Below, one piece after another: positions 4,506-5,078 of a stretch of DNA of 5,078 bases. Source of the stretch: Methanosarcinales archaeon (GTDB lineage Archaea > Halobacteriota > Methanosarcinia > Methanosarcinales > Methanogasteraceae). The stretch's first letter is position 1, and each line of letters begins with the position of its first letter. The position numbers were made by a program, and so were the translations under genes. The notes under the pieces were generated by a model. That model saw only the letters and a list, made by a program, of their open reading frames with translations, was not told where the DNA came from and did not search any database. The stretch lies in contig JAUWCK010000101.1 of NCBI GenBank assembly GCA_030609345.1, forward strand, positions 1-5,078, written 5' to 3'.

Positions 4506-5078
4506 ATGAATATCATAAAAATAGTGATTGGTCTGCTCTTTTTGGCAGTTACATCCCCCGGACTGGCTATCGGGGATGATACCAGTGGTACCACAACCTA
4601 TTCGGTTCTGGAGGGAAACTGGGTTATAAAAACCGATGCGCCTACTGCAGGTGGCTATGGAGAAGCGGTTGTCAGTACAGCAACCAACATTTATGTTGCT
4701 CGTTGTTTTGATGCCAGTTCTGATCCAGCATTCTGGCGTTATGACCCAGAGATGGAGAATTGGGAGATGATGAATACATCAGGACTTTCCACCGGGGCAT
4801 TTAGAAATGGCGCGGCTATGACGTGGGACTATGACGATCACATATACGCCCTGTTTGGCGGCAGATATGATGATATCAATCGAACACTGTTTTATCGGTA
4901 CAGTCTGTCAAACGACATCTGGGAGCGGCTGGCAGACACGCCCAATGGGCAGGGCGCGGGCGATGCCATAACGTGGTCGGAATATGATGGTCATGTCTAC
5001 GCTATGATCGGCAGCAATGCACGCGGAACGGTATTTGCGCGTTACAGTCAGGATTCTTGGGAAACTCTGGCGTTTAAT
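4506..5078 (+). CDS. Secreted kelch-like beta-propeller protein (3' end outside window)
   Basis: The frame is open from ATG 4506 to the right edge (191 visible residues). Residues 1-21 (MNIIKIVIGLLFLAVTSPGLA) look like a signal peptide: one early lysine, a hydrophobic core, then Pro-Gly-Leu-Ala. The mature part shows three kelch-like repeats about 50 residues apart. Each has an aromatic strand, a partner-residue pair and a Trp: IYVARCF...FWRYDPEMENW (62-86), IYALFGG...FYRYSLSNDIW (113-139) and VYAMIGS...FARYSQDSW (164-185). A propeller of six or seven blades would need several hundred more residues, so much is missing. Such proteins in archaea are usually exported and surface-bound, with adhesion or carbohydrate/protein-binding roles; the ligand here is unknown. 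It is divergent from the winged-helix gene across a 186-base gap. PQQ- or WD-type propellers are less likely because the Tyr-Ala-hydrophobic-Gly-Gly and Trp spacing is kelch-like. Confidence 0.85.
   Translation, partial: MNIIKIVIGLLFLAVTSPGLAIGDDTSGTTTYSVLEGNWVIKTDAPTAGGYGEAVVSTATNIYVARCFDASSDPAFWRYDPEMENWEMMNTSGLSTGAFRNGAAMTWDYDDHIYALFGGRYDDINRTLFYRYSLSNDIWERLADTPNGQGAGDAITWSEYDGHVYAMIGSNARGTVFARYSQDSWETLAFN

Noticed and set aside
1..5078. CRISPR array, tRNA or rRNA gene
   Set aside because: No regularly spaced repeats and no cloverleaf-like or rRNA-like sequence seen; the only long repeat is the alaS terminus pair.

Overview
The window is archaeal and most likely euryarchaeal. The synthetase at the left edge has the archaeal type of AlaRS sequence. 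The recognisable promoters are TATA-type boxes about 25-30 bases ahead of starts, often with no ribosome binding site, which suggests leaderless or short-leader mRNAs. A stand-alone cobalamin-binding radical SAM enzyme and a secreted beta-propeller protein would fit a methanogen or methane/alkane-oxidising relative, but the lineage is a guess.

Layout, left to right. (1) The 3' part of alaS (alanyl-tRNA synthetase) runs in from the left edge and ends at 1436. (2) An AT-rich cassette of about 0.95 kb (about 1442-2351) carries two same-strand genes: a TIR-like domain protein with a C-terminal SHOCT-type helical hairpin, and a 65-residue single-pass membrane protein. The cassette has its own leaderless-type promoter and a hairpin/T-tract terminator. 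(3) A second, diverged copy of the last 46 bases of alaS lies at 2352-2397, with its own in-frame stop. (4) On the minus strand, convergent with the above, are a B12-binding-domain radical SAM enzyme (2433-3995) and, 24 bases upstream of it, a small winged-helix regulator (4020-4292). (5) A 186-base divergent intergenic region separates the regulator's operator from the start of a secreted kelch-like protein, which runs off the right edge.

The main observation is the cassette. Its flanking repeats of the alaS terminus (40 of 46 bases identical, both encoding a C-terminus ending ...VDSI-(V/L)-(E/K)-RGEG-stop), its much lower GC content and its gene content suggest a small, horizontally acquired TIR defence-type module. 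It appears to have entered at the 3' end of alaS and left the synthetase intact, much as integrative elements use the 3' ends of tRNA genes. No integrase is visible. The proposal of a two-gene TIR plus membrane-protein system is inference from gene order.

The second observation is a 7-bp-arm inverted repeat (GTGTGCA-N13-TGCACAC) directly between the TATA box and the start codon of the winged-helix gene. It is a strong candidate for an autoregulatory operator controlling the regulator/radical SAM pair.
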